From: Acidaminobacter sp. JC074 | GTDB lineage: Bacteria > Bacillota > Clostridia > Peptostreptococcales > Acidaminobacteraceae | NCBI RefSeq assembly: GCF_022496765.1 | Contig: NZ_VANV01000008.1 | Coordinates: 1-64,000 of the forward strand | Length of the DNA: 64,000 nucleotides | Direction of reading: 5' to 3' | Shown: in pieces, positions 34,547 to 42,878 of the stretch | How positions within the stretch are numbered: the stretch's first letter is position 1 | Layout: each line of letters starts with the position of its first letter | The notes under the pieces: generated by a model | Told to the model about the DNA's origin: nothing | The model's input: the letters and a program-made list of their open reading frames with translations, nothing else | The model's database searches: none | Position numbers and translations under genes: made by a program

Positions 34547-35636
34547 ATTATATTACTTTGTAGATGCTGAAAAAAGTGACGATAAAGACATACTGGAAAT
34601 ACTTGAAGAAGCAGATTTTTCAGGAGACATTAGCATCATCTATACAAGAAGACCATCTGCAATTTCATCTTTTGAAAGAGAAGGCAATGCTGTTAAAGTC
34701 CTTCTTTGTAAAAGGTCGGATACACATGAGTTGGTTGGATTTGGTGTATGTGCAATAAGAGATTTTTATATGTCAAAAAAAGTTCAGCCTGTTGCCTATT
34801 TATCAGGCCTAAGGATTAAGAAATCATACAGAAAGAAGTTTATACCAATTACTAAAGCCTATGAATTTATGGGAGACTATATAAAAGATCAAGGTGTTAA
34901 ATGGGTCTATACCACTGTCTTAGAAGAAAACACTCAAGTCATTAAAATGTTTTCAAAAAGACGTAAGTCCATGCCCTATTATAAGCCGATTGGTAACTAT
35001 ACCGTTTACAGTCCCACGACGCGGCTAAAGAGAATCAAGAGTCCTTATCAAATGAGGCCTGTAAAAGAAAGTGAGCTTGATAAACTTGTAGACTTCTTAA
35101 AGGCTCAAGGCAAAGAGAGTGATTTTTACCCTCGTATAGGACTAGAGGACTTAAGAGGTGAGACTTATTTAAATATTGATTATAAGAAATTTTACATTGT
35201 ACTTGATTCGGACCAGATTATTGCATGCGGCTACCTTGGTGACAGACATGAAGACAAGCAGCACATCCTTCATGAGTACTCAAGTAGATACAAACTTCTT
35301 AAAGTTCTATCTCCTTTACTCGTTTATTTAGGCTATCCAAAGCTGCCTAAGGAAGGTTCTGTTTTAAAGTATTATAATTTAGCCTTTTTAAGGGTAAAAA
35401 ACAATGATGAACATGTGATGGATTATTTTATCAGAGAACTTGCCCATCATAATAAGGCTTATGATTATTTCCTTCTTGGCATGATGGCTGATGCACCACT
35501 TAGTCATATTATGAAGAAGGTCTCAAAAGTGACCTATAAGTCTAGAGTTTATTCTGTTGACTATGAAAAATCTGAAGAAAGTGAAGATAAAGAGAAAACA
35601 CTAAAAGATATGCATATAGAATGTGGTTTGCTGTAG
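34530..35636 (+). CDS. Acetyltransferase-like protein ending the radical SAM operon
   Basis: This 368-residue protein looks like a tandem of two GNAT-type folds. The first (residues about 15-150) has VGFGVCAIRDFYM and AYLSGLRIKKSYRKKFIPIT, a V/LxxxxR-like acetyl-CoA loop pattern. The second has ACGYLGDRHEDKQHIL. A Lys/Asp/Glu-rich tail precedes the end. It overlaps the last radical SAM gene by 17 bases and is therefore part of the operon. It may transfer an acyl group to, or from, the product of the pathway. The assignment to GNAT is based on pattern, without a search. Confidence 0.65.
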   Translation: MKSRNKLYYFVDAEKSDDKDILEILEEADFSGDISIIYTRRPSAISSFEREGNAVKVLLCKRSDTHELVGFGVCAIRDFYMSKKVQPVAYLSGLRIKKSYRKKFIPITKAYEFMGDYIKDQGVKWVYTTVLEENTQVIKMFSKRRKSMPYYKPIGNYTVYSPTTRLKRIKSPYQMRPVKESELDKLVDFLKAQGKESDFYPRIGLEDLRGETYLNIDYKKFYIVLDSDQIIACGYLGDRHEDKQHILHEYSSRYKLLKVLSPLLVYLGYPKLPKEGSVLKYYNLAFLRVKNNDEHVMDYFIRELAHHNKAYDYFLLGMMADAPLSHIMKKVSKVTYKSRVYSVDYEKSEESEDKEKTLKDMHIECGLL

Positions 35637-35723
35637 ATGGCATAATAAGTAATTATTATATATTTTTTTTAGTAAAGAAGATAGAACGATAAAATTTATG
35701 AAAGGGGCTAAATTCTAACTTAT

Positions 35724-37115
35724 ATGTATTTAAAAATCGATAGAGACAGTAAAGTCTCGTTAAAAAAGCAAATATACTCACAGATTAAGACAATGATTTT
35801 AAATGGTATTTTAAAACCTGATACAAAATTAATTGCTTCAAGAAAATTAGCTGAGGATTTAAAAGTGTCTAGGAATAGTGTCATAGAAGCTTACGATATG
35901 TTATGTTCTGAAGGGTATGCGAGAAGTGTTGTAGGCTCTGGCGTTTATGTAAATGTGTGGGTTAAGTTTGACAGACAGCAGATGAAAGAATCTGATATTA
36001 ATCTTGAAGATGCTGAAGATTTTGGATATGATATTAGCTTTCGTCCAGGCTTGCCTTCATTAGAGCATTTTCCGGAACATAAATGGTTATAGTGTTATAA
36101 GGATGCAATTTTAAATCGAGAGCCTTCCGATCTTGCTTATGGTAATCATTCTGGACATGTTAAGTTAAGAAAAACACTTTCTGAATATTTGTATAGGACC
36201 AGAGGGATTGTCTGTCATGAGGACCAAATAATTATAACATCTGGTGTTGTACCAGGTCTGTTCCTATTGATACAATATTTCAGTAGATTATCAGGAAGTA
36301 TTATTGTGGAGGATCCGGTCAACAATGTTGTTCGAGATATGTTAAGAATCAATGGGGTAAAAACAATACATCATCCTGTAGATAATCAAGGTATTGATCC
36401 TACAACATTACCTATGGATTCTGAGATTTCTAGTATTTTATTAACTCCTTCACATCAGTATCCAATGGGAGGCTCGCTATCTATTTCTAGACGTATACAA
36501 TTAGTGAATTATGCAAGGGAAAGAAATTGCTATATTATAGAAGACGATTATGACAGTGATTTTAGATATACTAACTCTCCAGTTGAATCGATTCATGAAC
36601 TTGATCCAGAAAGAGTTATATATATAAGCTCTTTCAGTAAGAATTTTATACCGAGTTTAAGGCTGGGGTATATGGTTCTTCCGACAAGTTTGGTTTCCAA
36701 TATACATTATAGTAAAAGATTTGTTAATATTCACAGCCCAACTTTTGAACAGCTCGCTATGGAAAAGTTTATATCAAACGGTTATTTAGAACAATATTTA
36801 AATAAGATGAAAAAGAAGTACATTAAGAGACAGCATGTGTTGATTAAATGCTTAAAGAAAAGCTTTGGTAAACAAGTAGAAATTATTGGAGGTGAAACAG
36901 GTTTACATCTTGTAGTTTGTTTTAAGGGAGTAAGATTCACATCTAAATTGATTGAGAAGATTAAAGGCAGAGGTGTTTATATTGTGCCTGTAAGTCAGTA
37001 TTCAGTCTTTCCTGAAAATCATAAATCTCAATTGATACTTGGATATGGTAATTTGGATGAGAATCAGATAAGTGAAGGTATTTCAATCATAAAATCTGTA
37101 TTAAAATCTTCATAA
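35724..37115 (+). pseudogene. MocR/PdxR-type GntR-aminotransferase regulator with in-frame amber
   Basis: The frame encodes an N-terminal GntR winged helix (KKQIYSQIKTMILNGILKP, with LAEDLKVSRNSVIEAYDML) and a C-terminal aminotransferase class I domain. The PLP Lys lies in SFSKNFIPSLRLGYM, and YIIEDDYDSDFRY gives the conserved Asp. It is cut by a TAG at 36090-36092, after HKWL, in the middle of a normal MocR sequence. The frame then continues without any other lesion to 37115. With readthrough it would be 463 residues, the usual length. TAG is a normal stop for several genes nearby, so general suppression is unlikely. It is best read as a recent nonsense mutation or a sequencing error. The ribosome site is weak. 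Confidence 0.8.
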
Positions 37116-37175
37116 TTCTTATGTTTTAACTAATGTCTGGGGATTACAATCTACTTAACAGCAGTTGATAAAAAA

Positions 37176-37205
37176 ACATACTGGTTAATAAAGCAACCAG
37201 TATGT
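37176..37205. terminator. Bidirectional terminator between MocR remnant and B3/4 gene
   Basis: Perfect 11-base arms (37176-37186 and 37195-37205) with an 8-base loop. The A run at 37170-37176 is a T run on the minus strand, so the site mainly ends the minus-strand B3/4 gene. It may also end the plus-strand MocR transcript. Confidence 0.75.
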
Positions 37206-37232
37206 GCAAATTTTTGCTTAATTGAAAAAGAA

Positions 37233-37925
37233 TTATGTGATTATGCATTCTTTATTTTTTATATTTAGCATGTTTGTTTCGCTAATGCCTCCAAGTTCAT
37301 TACAAATTAGATTTTCGAGTTCATCTAACGCAAGGAGAAAATCTTCTTTTCGATTTATATCTAATAATTCGAGGTATAATAGAACATTTGTTGTCTTATT
37401 TGTTATTTTTGTCCTATCAGACTCGCGCCATAACCAGCTTCTAACTACAGCACCATGGTTGTCCTTGTATATGAGTTCATCTGGTCTTGGTGGTTTGTTA
37501 TTGGTATCACCTAAGGCGATAAATTCTTCTATCCCTGATGCAAACATTAAAGAGTAATCTCCTTCAATTTTATCTTTGTCTGCTCCACCACATGGAAAAA
37601 TGTAGTTTAGAGATATCGAGTTGTAGATATCAACAGCAGGATTGATGCTTTTTATTTCCTGCCCCTTAGAGACTCTGTTAACAAGTGAGTAGATGGAAGA
37701 TTTTACACCTTTTTTTCGTTTAAACTTTTTCATAGCATCTTGATATATTTCAATATTTTGATTGATTTGACTGTTTTCAGCCAAATTGTTCCTTAGACGA
37801 CAACACGCCTTTTCTAGTAGGTCTTCTCTTCCTTTGTCCATATTGGTGATGTTACGAACAGATAGAATGCCAATATGTAGATTTGGAAACAAATCGAATA
37901 CCCTATCTTCTATCATAAATTTCAT
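37233..37925 (-). CDS. B3/4 domain protein
   Basis: This 230-residue protein matches the B3/4 (phenylalanyl-tRNA synthetase beta-like) domain family. The conserved block is seen as NPAVDIYNSISLNYIFPCGG near residues 105-124, EGDYSLMFASGIEEFIALGD and RSWLWRESDRTKITNKTTNV. These stand-alone proteins are thought to bind aminoacyl-tRNA or a related ligand, but their role is not settled. Start at 37925 has AAGGAGG on the minus strand. It is transcribed away from the cupin gene, and its neighbour is the broken MocR gene. MocR regulators often control adjacent genes, but no evidence links them here. Confidence 0.85.
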   Translation of the reverse strand: MKFMIEDRVFDLFPNLHIGILSVRNITNMDKGREDLLEKACCRLRNNLAENSQINQNIEIYQDAMKKFKRKKGVKSSIYSLVNRVSKGQEIKSINPAVDIYNSISLNYIFPCGGADKDKIEGDYSLMFASGIEEFIALGDTNNKPPRPDELIYKDNHGAVVRSWLWRESDRTKITNKTTNVLLYLELLDINRKEDFLLALDELENLICNELGGISETNMLNIKNKECIIT

Positions 37926-38133
37926 TTTTACCTCCTTTTGTCAACTGTATTTAGATGTATTGTTGTTATGTTACCTTTAAATTTCCTCAAAAGAAAGGAC
38001 CAATAAACGTAAACATATATGGAACCAAAGTAAGAATTGGTACAGAGAATATACTAAATAATTGGACCTTGAGTAATCCAATCGTTGTTATTAAAATTAT
38101 AGTAAGTAAATTGTTAAATACCTAGGAGGCAAA

Positions 38134-38508
38134 ATGAAAAAATATGATTATAATCAACAAATGAATATCAAATATGATTATCTGGAAAAAATTACTATAA
38201 AGAATATAGTAGAAGAAAATACAGATAAATGGTTTAATCAATCCTTATGTGAAGTAAATTCTTCTGTTTTGCGTTTGGGCATATTTGAAGGTGAATATCA
38301 TATGCACAAGCATGAAGATGATGATGAAGTTTTTTTTGTGTTAGAAGGCACTATGATCTTAGAAACAGAAAAGAAGATTTTCACCTTAAATCAGTACGAA
38401 GGCTGTTGTGTACCAAAGGGAACGATGCACCGCCCAATTGTAGCTGAGGGGAAGGCTGTTGTGCTAATGATTGAAAACAAAGGTATTGATCCAATAGGAA
38501 CAGAGTAA
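38134..38508 (+). CDS. Single-domain cupin protein
   Basis: This 124-residue protein is a small cupin. Motif 1 is seen as HMHKHEDDDEVFFVLEG (residues 50-66), with His, His and Glu as probable metal ligands. Motif 2 is PKGTMHRPIVAEG. Such proteins bind a metal and act as isomerases, dioxygenases or ligand-binding partners. The start has TAGGAGG four bases upstream. It is a single gene, divergent from the B3/4 gene and followed by a terminator, so its role cannot be read from context. Confidence 0.85.
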   Translation: MKKYDYNQQMNIKYDYLEKITIKNIVEENTDKWFNQSLCEVNSSVLRLGIFEGEYHMHKHEDDDEVFFVLEGTMILETEKKIFTLNQYEGCCVPKGTMHRPIVAEGKAVVLMIENKGIDPIGTE

Positions 38509-38547
38509 GAATCTTTGCTTATGCCGAAAATCAATAATTAAATGACT

Positions 38548-38574
38548 AAAAGGAAACCCATGAGGTTTCCTTTT
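38548..38574 (+). terminator. Terminator after the cupin gene
   Basis: Perfect 11-base arms (38548-38558 and 38564-38574) around CATGA. The right arm ends in TTTT and AACG follows, so the T tail is built into the stem. Confidence 0.7.
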
Positions 38575-38766
38575 AACGTGTAATAAATGACAGGAAGCAT
38601 TATTAATATAATCTCGATAGATTGACAGTTATAGATAAATAGAAAGTAAGGTATGTATAAATAACTGCCTAATGCTCCTTGATCGACACTATTATTATAG
38701 ATTTTTATAGTTATAGGTTACATAACATTTTGTATCTTCTTAGTTTTATATAGTCAGACATAATAC
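38575..38766. other. AT-rich intergenic stretch with nothing recognised
   Basis: No reading frame with a ribosome site, no RNA fold and no repeat was found in this stretch between the cupin terminator and the inverted repeat before the SDR gene. A promoter for the SDR gene probably lies at its right end, but no convincing -35/-10 pair was seen. Confidence 0.4.
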
Positions 38767-38792
38767 TTACTCACTTTCTTAAAACTGAGTAA
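38767..38792. promoter_or_regulatory. Inverted repeat, candidate operator of the SDR gene
   Basis: TTACTCA at 38767-38773 and TGAGTAA at 38786-38792 form a perfect 7-base inverted repeat with a 12-base centre. It lies about 90 bases before the SDR start. The size suits a dimeric TetR- or MerR-like repressor. A regulator is not encoded next to it. Confidence 0.4.
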
Positions 38793-38882
38793 TTTCAATG
38801 CCTTTCGTTGACAGACTTTGGCCTGCTATCTATACTGAGTTTAGAAGTTACTCATGTGTATAGTTATAATTTGGAGGATCAA

Positions 38883-39782
38883 ATGGCAGAGAAATGGACT
38901 GTAGAAAATATACCTGATCTTAGAGGAAAAGTTGCTATAGTGACAGGTGGCAATAAGGGACTTGGCTTTTTATGTGTTAAGGAACTGAGTAAAAAGGGAG
39001 CTAGTGTTGTTATAGCATGTAGAAGTAAAAAGCTAGGTTTAGATGCAAAAAAGAAAATTCAGAGTGAAGTCAATCATGCAAAGATTCAAGTGATGGAATT
39101 AGATCTATTAAATGACCAAATCATAGAGACCTTTGCAAAATCTTTTATAGATAAGTATGACCGACTAGATATACTCCTAAACAATGCAGGTGTTGTTAAC
39201 CTAAACCAGCTTAGGAGAACAAAAGATGGACAAGAAATGCATATGGCAACCAATCATTTGGGACATTTTAAACTGACTGGCCTATTGATACCTGTCATTG
39301 AAAAAACTGAGGATGCTAGAGTTGTGACGGTTTCTAGCGGTGCTTACAGAAGTGGTGTTATTGATTTTAATGATTTTGAGTGGAGAAAGAGATCTTATAA
39401 CCGTGGTAAGGCTTATGGTGATTCTAAGTTAGCCAATATCTTGTTTATGAGAGAACTTCAGTACCGATTTAATAGAGCTGGTATCAATGCTGTATCGGTA
39501 TCAGCACATCCGGGATTAACTGGTACAGACAGACAACAAACCATTGGTATAGGTGGTGGTTTTAGTAAGATGATTGCTTCACCAGTCGAAGTAGGAGTTG
39601 CACCACTTTTAAGAGCAGCTACTGAAAAAAACATTGAAGGTGGCAAGTTATTCGGCCCTAAGAGATTTATATGGGGGCCTCCAGTAGCTCAGCAGATTAA
39701 GGGACTAGGAATGGACGATGGCTTAAGCAAGGAATTGTGGAAGTATACAGAAAATCTCTTAGCATTTAAATACAGCATATAA
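38883..39782 (+). CDS. Short-chain dehydrogenase/reductase
   Basis: This 299-residue protein is a classical SDR. The NAD(P)-binding TGGNKGLGF lies near residue 22, the structural NNAGV near 101, and the catalytic Ser (VTVSSGAYRSG) and Tyr-Lys pair (YGDSK) follow. CRSKK after the second strand favours NADPH. The ATG at 38883 has a GGAGG site; the frame stays open to 38808, but there is no site there. It reduces or oxidises an unknown alcohol/ketone. Similarity to retinol dehydrogenase/WW-domain type SDRs is likely, from the overall layout. It is a single gene converging on the esterase. Confidence 0.9.
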   Translation: MAEKWTVENIPDLRGKVAIVTGGNKGLGFLCVKELSKKGASVVIACRSKKLGLDAKKKIQSEVNHAKIQVMELDLLNDQIIETFAKSFIDKYDRLDILLNNAGVVNLNQLRRTKDGQEMHMATNHLGHFKLTGLLIPVIEKTEDARVVTVSSGAYRSGVIDFNDFEWRKRSYNRGKAYGDSKLANILFMRELQYRFNRAGINAVSVSAHPGLTGTDRQQTIGIGGGFSKMIASPVEVGVAPLLRAATEKNIEGGKLFGPKRFIWGPPVAQQIKGLGMDDGLSKELWKYTENLLAFKYSI

Positions 39783-39785
39783 AAA

Positions 39786-39811
39786 ATACCTAACTCTTAT
39801 GAGTTAGGTAT
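39786..39811. terminator. Bidirectional terminator between SDR and esterase genes
   Basis: Eleven-base perfect arms (39786-39796 and 39801-39811) with a TTAT loop, flanked by A6 on the left and tcttttag on the right, serve both converging genes. The right half lies in the last codons of the esterase gene. Confidence 0.8.
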
Positions 39812-40636
39812 ATCTTTTAGGAATTTTATGATTTCTGTAAATGTATCATCAGCAGTTTGTAGTCCCATGTTTGTAAACAAGATATAGTCATGGAACATGT
39901 TTTTACCTTCTATGTATAGGCAGTTTTCTTTGTTTAAGCGTTTCGAAAGTTTTCTTAGATCAGGTGTAAAAAGTTCTTCATCTCCAGATATCAACATGAT
40001 GTTTTCGAGTGCTTCACAATCACCATAAGTTGGGCTGACCATATAATGAGTGGTCTCTTTGTCATTTGCCCATCTCTGGCCGATTTCGATTAGGGTTTCT
40101 CTATTTAATACAAAGTCCAGTGATTCCAAATGTGAAATCTCAGGTGTAGACATGGTTACATCGACCCAAGGTGACATAAGAATTGTCTTCTTTGGAAGAG
40201 GCTTATTGTTTAACTTTTGATGTAAGTGACAGCCTAGAGCTAAACCTCCACCTGCTGAATCACCGATTAGAATGTAGTTTTCAAACTGATCTAAGTATTT
40301 AAGTACTTTTTCATAAGCGACTTCATGATTCTCATCTGGTAGGAGTGGGTAGTCTAGTAAGACAACAGGAGACTTTATTATATTGGATAATGAATGACAG
40401 AATTTAAAGTGTAGTGGGTTTAGTCCGTGTAAGTATGCACCACCATGTAAATAGATGACAGGCGTAGAGTTGTATTTATTTCTATTGATGTAATACACAA
40501 TCATATCACCGAAATTACTTTTATCTGCGCCGGTTATGATATGTCTTCCATGTACTGAATGACCGTTAAGTTCTCTATGGATCCTTTTAGACGAAAGTGG
40601 ACCACTTTCCTTGAACCATCTTTTTATGAATTCCAT
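39797..40636 (-). CDS. Alpha/beta hydrolase, acetyl esterase type
   Basis: This 279-residue protein belongs to the hormone-sensitive-lipase-like esterase group. HGGAYLHG (oxyanion motif) lies near residue 64, the nucleophile in GDSAGGGLALG near residue 124, the acid in ISGDEELFTPDL and the base His in NMFHDYILF. It probably hydrolyses short acyl esters in the cytoplasm. Starts at 40636 with a GGAGGC site. It converges with the SDR gene and is divergent from the sigma-54 activator gene at 40780. Confidence 0.88.
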   Translation of the reverse strand: MEFIKRWFKESGPLSSKRIHRELNGHSVHGRHIITGADKSNFGDMIVYYINRNKYNSTPVIYLHGGAYLHGLNPLHFKFCHSLSNIIKSPVVLLDYPLLPDENHEVAYEKVLKYLDQFENYILIGDSAGGGLALGCHLHQKLNNKPLPKKTILMSPWVDVTMSTPEISHLESLDFVLNRETLIEIGQRWANDKETTHYMVSPTYGDCEALENIMLISGDEELFTPDLRKLSKRLNKENCLYIEGKNMFHDYILFTNMGLQTADDTFTEIIKFLKDIPNS

Positions 40637-40725
40637 TAAAATGCCTCCGTTCGCTATATACTAGCATAATGTATGCTGATACTCAAGTTTAAAGTAGCTA
40701 CAAAGATTTTTTTAATAAGTTTCAT

Positions 40726-40754
40726 TTGCTTAAAACATTTAAATCTTGTACAAT
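40726..40754 (+). promoter_or_regulatory. Sigma-A-type promoter of the PrpR-like activator gene
   Basis: TTGCTT at 40726-40731 and TACAAT at 40749-40754 are separated by exactly 17 bases. The TTG start of the gene is 26 bases downstream of the -10. Confidence 0.6.
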
Positions 40755-40779
40755 GGTTGTGTTTTGAGAGGAGTTAGGT

Positions 40780-42726
40780 TTGAAGAAAATTGTAATTGTC
40801 ACAGATTTTTTAGGACAGATGTATTATGAACTTTTAAGTAATATTAGAGACGTCTTAGGAGATAGGGTACTTATTGAGAACTGTACCATAGAATCTATGA
40901 AAGAAAATGAGAAAATCTCTGGTGATCTAATTTTAGTTATGCTTGAAAAGAGACTATCTAAACTTGCTGGTCGTATTGAAAATCCAGACAATGTTATTGT
41001 GGTATCTAGAACCATCAAGAAAGAAAATGCTGTTGGCATATTTGACATACCGGAAAATGAACCTGTTCTTGTTGTAAATGACTACTATGAAACAGCCCTT
41101 CAGATGACAACTTTATTTTATAAGTGGAAACTGAGAAACTTAAAACTCATTACTTATAAGGAAAGTGAAAGTTATAAAGACGTTAAGTATGCCATTGTAT
41201 CTTGTCTTACAGAACTGGTGCCGAGCCATATAAAAAACATAGTAGATGTTGGTGTCAGATGTTTAGATACTGCTACTTTAATTACAATTATCAACAAACT
41301 TGGCTTTCATGATAGCCAGGTTCACCAAAATCTCCTCAAATATATCAACAAGATTGTGACCATAGAAGAAGGTATTTCTAAGCAATATAAGGACCTTTAC
41401 TTTGAATCAGAAAGACTTAACTCTGTACTTGAAAAATCAAGTGACGGTATTTTAGTTATCAATAATAAATGGGACGTTTTATTATCAAATGATAAGGCAA
41501 AAGATGTATTTTCATGTCATATCCATGATGGTCATGTGAATGATACCTTTAAAGATGCCTTTGAACATATGTTATCAAATGGAGATCTTGATCATGAAGT
41601 CATATCTTTTGATCAGTCCTACCTTATGGTATCTGTCAAAACCTTGATGACAGATGAAAAGACTTGGGAAAAACTTTTGATTTTTAATGACATCACTTAT
41701 CTCAGGAAGTTAGAGCAAACGGTTAGTAAAAAGTTGATGTCTACAGGACTTAAGGCCAAGTATCATTTTTCAGATATTATTCATAAGTCTTCTGTAATGG
41801 TCTCTTGTCTTGAAACTGCAAGGCTTTTTGCGGCGTCGGATAAGACAATTCTTATACATGGAGAATCTGGGACTGGTAAGGAGCTTCTTGCCCAGTCCAT
41901 TCACAATGCTTCAAATAGAAAGAGTCAGCCTTTTGTTGCTATTAACTGTGCAGCATTACCAGAGACACTTCTTGAAAGTGAGCTCTTCGGCTATGATCCA
42001 GGTGCTTTTACAGGTGCCAACAAACAAGGGAAGTCCGGTTTATTTGAACAAGCTCATAATGGCACCATCTTACTCGACGAAATTGGTGATATGCCATATG
42101 CTTTACAAGCAAGGCTTTTGCGTGTCATTCAAGAAAGACAGGTCATGCGTATTGGAAGTGACCGGGTGATAGATATAGATGTTAGAATCATTGCATCAAC
42201 AAATAAGAACTTGATGGATGAGGTGAACAAACATAATTTTAGAGAAGACCTTTATTATCGATTGGATGTTCTGCCTCTGATAGTACCACCCCTTAGAGAT
42301 AGAAAAGAAGATATTATCCCAATTTTTATGAGTTTGATATCTGAGTCTTTTATCCATGATTCTGTAAAAGAAGCACTAGTTGATTATGATTGGCGAGGTA
42401 ATATTCGTGAGCTGAGAAATGTTTCAGAATACTACTCTATCATGAAAAATACCAAGAGACCACTTCCGGCTCATTTTTATCTTAAAGTGAGTGAAAAGAG
42501 TCTAGAAGAAAGTCTTCTGTCTTTGATTATTGAACAGACAAGAACCTCTGGTGGTGTAGGAAGAAGCAAACTCACTAAGCTTTTGAATGAGTCTGGTGTG
42601 GAGATTTCTGAATACAAGTTAAGAAAAACACTTGAGTCACTGAGTCATAGAGGTCTTATAGAAAAGGGCCTAGGTAGAGCTGGTTGTAAAGCCAGTCAAG
42701 AGGCGATGAAAAAACTGGATGAATAA
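40780..42726 (+). CDS. PrpR-type sigma-54-dependent activator
   Basis: This 648-residue protein has an N-terminal PrpR-N sensor domain (residues about 10-190), a PAS-like region (NSVLEKSSDGILVINNKWDV) and a central AAA+ domain. Walker A is GESGTGKELLAQSIH, the sigma-54 contact loop is GAFTGANKQGK, and Walker B lies in GTILLDEIGDM. The C-terminal part looks like a winged helix (GVGRSKLTKLLNE), not a Fis domain. The start is a TTG with GAGGAG upstream. It should activate the -24/-12 promoter at 42805 and the MFS/M20/S9 genes. The activating ligand is unknown, possibly a peptide or amino acid derivative. Confidence 0.92.
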   Translation: MKKIVIVTDFLGQMYYELLSNIRDVLGDRVLIENCTIESMKENEKISGDLILVMLEKRLSKLAGRIENPDNVIVVSRTIKKENAVGIFDIPENEPVLVVNDYYETALQMTTLFYKWKLRNLKLITYKESESYKDVKYAIVSCLTELVPSHIKNIVDVGVRCLDTATLITIINKLGFHDSQVHQNLLKYINKIVTIEEGISKQYKDLYFESERLNSVLEKSSDGILVINNKWDVLLSNDKAKDVFSCHIHDGHVNDTFKDAFEHMLSNGDLDHEVISFDQSYLMVSVKTLMTDEKTWEKLLIFNDITYLRKLEQTVSKKLMSTGLKAKYHFSDIIHKSSVMVSCLETARLFAASDKTILIHGESGTGKELLAQSIHNASNRKSQPFVAINCAALPETLLESELFGYDPGAFTGANKQGKSGLFEQAHNGTILLDEIGDMPYALQARLLRVIQERQVMRIGSDRVIDIDVRIIASTNKNLMDEVNKHNFREDLYYRLDVLPLIVPPLRDRKEDIIPIFMSLISESFIHDSVKEALVDYDWRGNIRELRNVSEYYSIMKNTKRPLPAHFYLKVSEKSLEESLLSLIIEQTRTSGGVGRSKLTKLLNESGVEISEYKLRKTLESLSHRGLIEKGLGRAGCKASQEAMKKLDE

Positions 42727-42757
42727 TTGGATGTTTATTTTATAGGGTCATCCAATT
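42725..42757. promoter_or_regulatory. Inverted repeat, probable activator-binding site
   Basis: AATTGGATG at 42725-42733 and CATCCAATT at 42749-42757 are a perfect 9-base inverted repeat with a 15-base centre. It lies about 50-80 bases before the -24/-12 promoter, where sigma-54 activators bind. It overlaps the regulator stop codon, and no T tail follows, so a terminator is less likely. Confidence 0.55.
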
Positions 42758-42804
42758 GAATATGATAAAAGATTAGAATGGCTATTTTTAGCCATTTTTT
42801 ATTT

Positions 42805-42820
42805 TGGCACGGCTTTTGCT
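42805..42820 (+). promoter_or_regulatory. Sigma-54 (-24/-12) promoter of the MFS/M20/S9 genes
   Basis: TGGCAC at 42805-42810, five bases, then TTGCT at 42816-42820 match the sigma-54 consensus TGGCAC-N5-TTGCW exactly. The transcript would start near 42832, 47 bases before the MFS start. Confidence 0.9.
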
Positions 42821-42878
42821 CTATAGACAGACGTAAAATTCTCGAGAAAACAAAATGAATTAGGAAAAGGGGTAAAAC

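Noticed and set aside
26956..35636. RiPP (modified peptide) cluster
   Set aside because: No short precursor gene with a ribosome site, leader-binding domain or SPASM domain was found. The radical SAM proteins are of the cobalamin-binding type.
36090..36092. Pyrrolysine or stop readthrough in the MocR gene
   Set aside because: TAG is the normal stop of many genes here, MocR proteins do not use pyrrolysine, and no pylTS genes are in the window. A mutation or error is simpler.
37222..37557. Plus-strand 111-residue frame starting MKKNYVIM
   Set aside because: It is antisense to the B3/4 gene, which has clear family motifs and a strong ribosome site on the minus strand.
38808..38882. Upstream extension of the SDR protein by 25 residues
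   Set aside because: No ribosome site lies before 38808, while GGAGG lies before the ATG at 38883. The SDR fold also begins normally from the later start.
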